Shown piece after piece: positions 60,762 to 64,000 of a stretch of 64,000 nucleotides of DNA. Numbering within the stretch: the stretch's first letter is position 1; the number at the start of each line of letters is the position of its first letter. The position numbers were made by a program, and so were the translations under genes. Source of the stretch: Glycine soja (Eukaryota > Streptophyta > Magnoliopsida > Fabales > Fabaceae); the NCBI RefSeq assembly GCF_004193775.1, contig NC_041002.1, forward strand, positions 10,142,485 through 10,206,484, in the 5' to 3' direction. Under the pieces are notes generated by a model that was not told the DNA's origin, searched no databases, and was given only the letters and a program-made list of their open reading frames with translations.

Positions 60762-62058
60762 ATGCCGGATTTAATTGTTGACTATGACATGTCAAGACAT
60801 ACATGTTCAATTGTGCATCAAGAGGAAGTGAACTGTCATTCTGTTGGTCAGTCATGCATCCCAACTTTTGTGCTAAATAAGAACAAGAGTAAAATTCAAG
60901 AGGCACACAGTGATAACAAGGAGTGTGCCACTAACTTTAATTCACAGAGGTGGAAGGACTTTTCTCATGTATACTGTTGTCAGAGGGCGGAAGTTATTTC
61001 CCATGATGGTGAAAGGGTTCCACTAACCATTGCGTACTCTAGAGAATCCTGGAAGAAGGGTCAATCCCCAGGACTCTTGGTAGGCTATGGAGCATATGGA
61101 GAAGATCTGGATAAGAGCTGGTGTTCAGATCGCCTGAGTTTACTGGACCGTGGTTGGGTAGTGGCATTCGCTGATGTAAGGTTGGTTGCCTGACATTTAC
61201 CTCCATAGTTCTGTTAGTTTGCTTTTTGTTCTTTCATATATGACACTGGTTTGTTTCTTATATATGCGTGCAATTTGATTAATTAAATTCAATGTTTTAC
61301 ACGTTATTGCCCTGTTGAGCATGACAAATGGGATATGATTTTATTATGATTTTTCAAATTTCTGTGAATGTTTTTAAATTTTATGTGGCAACCTGTATTG
61401 CACCAGAGGTGGTGGAGGTCCTTCATGGCATAAATCTGGGAGTGGATTAAACAAACTCAATTCAATATTTGATTTTGTATCCTGTGGCAACTACCTGGTT
61501 AATGAGGGTTATGTTCAGAGTGATCTGCTTAGTGCTATTGGATGGAGCGCAGGCTGCCTTCTTGTTGGTGCAGCTGTGAATATGCATCCGCAGCTCTTTC
61601 GTGCTGCCATATTAAAAGTAAGTATTATATAGTTGTGATTGTTACATTAATGTCAATGATAGCTTTTGATCTTTTCCGAGATGATGAGCATGAAAAGATT
61701 TTGGATATTTAAAATTTAAGCTCTTTATTAGCACCATGTCTCTACTGTTTGGCTGAAATTCGTGTATTGCAATGTTTTTGTCAGAATTTTGAAGACTAAA
61801 CTATTCTCTTTTAAACCTTTAATGAAAGATGTAGTACATTAGATTCTTATACTGTACATTGTTAGTTGAAACTGGAAAGGCCGAACTTTGGGGTCTGGAG
61901 AATTACTTTCAAATGCTTCTTTAATGAATAACCTACTCTGTAAAATGACCTTTGGAGGGACAAAATTAGCTTTTGATACCCTGAAAACATATTTCCCGAG
62001 TGAGCCTGGATATATATTATATAGCTGTTTGAATCTGTTTACCTTTTCTTTCTCTCTC

Positions 62059-62433
62059 TGTTAGGAACCCTCTGCCAAATTAGAATCTTAGCTAAGAAGA
62101 GAGAAAGAGATTTGACAGAAAGGTTTTGGGAAGAAGACCAGAAAGAGTTGTTTATTGATTTGCAGAATTACAATGGAATACAGAGAAGCCCTCTACTCTC
62201 ACACAAGGACACTTCCTTGTTTAACAAACAAAACTCCAAAAAACTGCCCCCACTACCTTCTGAAGGATATATATGTATATATCCTTCCTCTAACTAACTT
62301 TCTTAACCGACTAACTGCTTCTAACTGATCTAACAGAATACTGTTAGATCCTTACTGAGCTTTATTCCTCCTTTTATACACTAACAAAGGTCTAGGTTCA
62401 GCTTGAAACTGACCCTGACCTTCTTTCCTAACA
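62059..62433. mobile_element. Solo LTR or small LTR element with CTCTC target duplication
   Basis: 375 bp starting TGTTAGGAA and ending TTCCTAACA, perfect 9-base inverted ends, flanked by CTCTC (62054-62058 and 62434-62438) in intron 9 of the S9A gene. No internal genes. The CT-rich target makes the duplication less certain than others. Confidence 0.7.
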
Positions 62434-62912
62434 CTCTCTCTCTCGTGTGAACTTGTATTTAGATGTCCATAAAGTACAATTTCTTTGCCATTTGCTGTCA
62501 TGCTCATCTATCATGTATATTTGTGCTAATGATCTTTGCTTTGCTTTTCTTACATCAATTTAAAAGGAAAAAGTGGGATATTTAGTTAATTAAATAATTT
62601 CACTCATTTTGATTTTTAGTTGAGACTGAGAGTGGGTTTTATGAATCTTTCACATTTTCTTAATTTTTTTTTAAAAAATTTGCCCCATCTGAAGGTACCA
62701 TTTCTTGATGTATGCAACACATTGCTGGATCCCAGTCTGCCCCTCACAATTTTGGATTATGAAGAATTTGGAAATCCTCAAATACTGTCAAATTTTGATT
62801 CTATTTTTAGTTATTCTCCGTACGACAACATTCCTCAAGGCAGTTGTTTTCCTTCAGTTTTGGTTACGGCAGCAGTTAATGATTCAAGGCAATCTTACTC
62901 TTGCTTATCATC

Positions 62913-62998
62913 TATATATATATATATATATACACACATGCATTCTTTACATCCTAATTATGAATTTAGCTACTTCTTTTTTTTTTTTTTTTGGAAAG

Positions 62999-63048
<50 letters not shown>
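62913..63048. repeat. TA microsatellites and T-tract
   Basis: (TA)10 at about 62913-62932, T16 at 62977-62992 and a (TA)23 run at about 63002-63048, just after S9A exon 10. Confidence 0.9.
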
Positions 63049-63049
<1 letters not shown>

Positions 63050-64000
63050 ATTAAAAAAGTACCAGAGGTACTACAAGATACATAATAGACCTGTAAAACA
63101 GGAAATAAAAACCACCCTACAAAAACAGCACCCTACTAGGTGTCACACTAGCTAAAAGCTATAGACATTTCTGAAGACCAGCAATGGAAAGGAGTCTTGA
63201 AATCTTTTTCCAAACCCCTCAGCCAAGTCCATAAAAGGAATAAGATGCTATCTGTCAACTTAGAGATGTCAAAGGATAGGTTATGAAATATCATGTCGTT
63301 CCTGAGTCTCCAAATTGAGTTTGTAGCTGCTACCCACCACATTTTCCATCTTTTGTTAGAGGCCTTTGAAGCTGCTGCAGAATAGTGTTGGAGGAAATTG
63401 TCCAATGGCCTGCAGTGGATAACCTTGTCTTCCTTGACCCAAGAGAAGAATTCCCACCATATAGGCATAATCTTATCACATTTGAAAAAAAGGTGAGGTG
63501 CAGTTTCTGGTTGACTGTGGCAGAAAGGGCAAAGGTCATTTTCAACCTAAATTTGTCTCTTGACCAGGTTATCCTTGGTAGGAAGTCTATCCCAAAGCAA
63601 CCTCCAGGCGAAAGAAAGGGCCCTAGGAGGAGTTTTTAGCTTCCAGAGTTGCTGGAACTCCTCGAACTGACCTTGATCATCCAGCTGAGATTGAAGAAGT
63701 TGGTAAGTAGATTTAGTTGTGAACTCTCCATTAGCTTAAGCTCTCCAAATCCATGTGTCCTTCAGGTTGATATTTAGACTACAAGCATGGATTTGATCAA
63801 TGAATTTAGATGCTAACTGCAGCTCATTATCAAAGAGATTTCTTCTCCAAGACATGTTCCAGACCCAACCATTCTCAGTCCAAGATCCCATCTCAGCCAC
63901 CCTGAAATTACTTTGGGAAGAAACTCTAAATAACTCAGGAAATTGATCTTTGAGAGGGATTCCCTCGTCACCCCAAGGATCTTCCCAAAAGAGAAATTGA
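62977..64000 (-). mobile_element. L1-type LINE remnant, 3' part, running off the window
   Basis: The minus strand encodes the C-terminal region of a plant LINE ORF2: the zf-RVT zinc region (LCPFCHSQPE type, in broken frame at about 63520-63560) and the following tail (IMPIWWEFFSWVKEDKVIHC, AATNSIWRLRNDMIFHN; 63468-63148). Upstream, tryptophan-rich WNMSWRRNLFDNE-type sequence continues to the window end. At least one frameshift is present. The T-tract at 62977 on + would be the poly(A) tail. It lies in S9A intron 10. Confidence 0.8.

Larger units (their letters stand above)
41068..62888 (+). pseudogene. Prolyl oligopeptidase family (S9A, oligopeptidase B/protease 2-like), disrupted, 3' end outside window
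   Basis: Ten exons visible: 41068-41441, 43373-43536, 43966-44188, 44296-44440, 44525-44728, 44838-44972, 45346-45474, 60762-61180, 61407-61617 and 62695-62888; all phases agree. The N-terminus (MALFRALAHSKNSTLSLTRS) looks like an organelle transit peptide. Next come the S9 N-terminal beta-propeller (QDPYHWM, exon 1 on) and the catalytic domain: nucleophile Ser645 in GWSAGC (exon 9) and a candidate Asp in VNDS (exon 10). The His exon lies past the window or is lost. Lesions: an in-frame TAA at 44184-44186 where a Tyr codon is expected, intron 3 donor GC, and intron 4 donor GA (GAG/GAAGG at 44440). Intron 7 is 15.3 kb because of nested transposons. Intron 10 also starts with GC. These peptidases cut short peptides after basic or proline residues. 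Confidence 0.85.

Overview
This is plant nuclear DNA, most likely from a legume and plausibly soybean (Glycine). The reasons are AT-rich intergenic sequence, intron-containing genes with GT/AG borders, plant-type Ty1/copia, Ty3/gypsy, Helitron, MULE and hAT elements, and repeats with an AATCGATT core that I associate with soybean LTRs. The species call is inference. I saw no bacterial operon, CRISPR array, rRNA or tRNA gene.

Layout. (1) 1-5.5 kb: direct repeats, then a broken Mutator-like (MULE) transposase. (2) 5.5-16.8 kb: a small mariner/Stowaway-like element that received a foldback MITE with a 9-bp target duplication and then a 10.4-kb Helitron. The Helitron has both ends (5' TC, 3' hairpin + CTAG, A/T target). 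On the minus strand it carries an intact 11-exon RPA70-like gene (472 aa), a PIF1-type helicase without the Rep part, and an intact 4-exon two-B3-domain gene (233 aa). (3) 17.4-29.9 kb: a decayed Ty3/gypsy element with gag and pol remnants on +, an antisense ORF remnant downstream, and two solo LTRs nested in it, each with a 5-bp target duplication. (4) 30.4-36.5 kb: a foldback MITE, then an intact 9-exon serine carboxypeptidase S28 gene (Pro-X carboxypeptidase-like, 503 aa, minus strand). (5) 38.9-40.9 kb: an LTR-like repeat. (6) 41.1 kb to beyond 62.9 kb: a prolyl-oligopeptidase-family (S9A) gene on +, ten exons visible. It has an in-frame stop at the end of exon 3 and two defective splice donors, so this copy looks like a pseudogene. 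Its intron 7 is swollen by nested transposons, and a LINE lies just after exon 10.

The nest in intron 7 is the most layered structure. An old copia element (A, 45.7-59.6 kb) is split in its 5' LTR by a Tourist/PIF-like element (D) carrying a gene fragment. That fragment is split by a chromodomain gypsy element (B), whose integrase is split by a young copia element (C, 50.07-55.0 kb) with a full 1371-codon polyprotein and LTRs that read identical by eye. A hAT-like MITE also sits in the gag region of copia A. Target duplications (TAA, CACCA, GCAGT, GGTGGGAT) support each step except the original copia A insertion.

The host genes are S28 and S9A, both serine peptidases, in opposite orientations; nothing shows they work together. 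The most unusual cargo is the Helitron combination of a ssDNA-binding protein gene, a helicase remnant and an intact B3 DNA-binding-protein gene.
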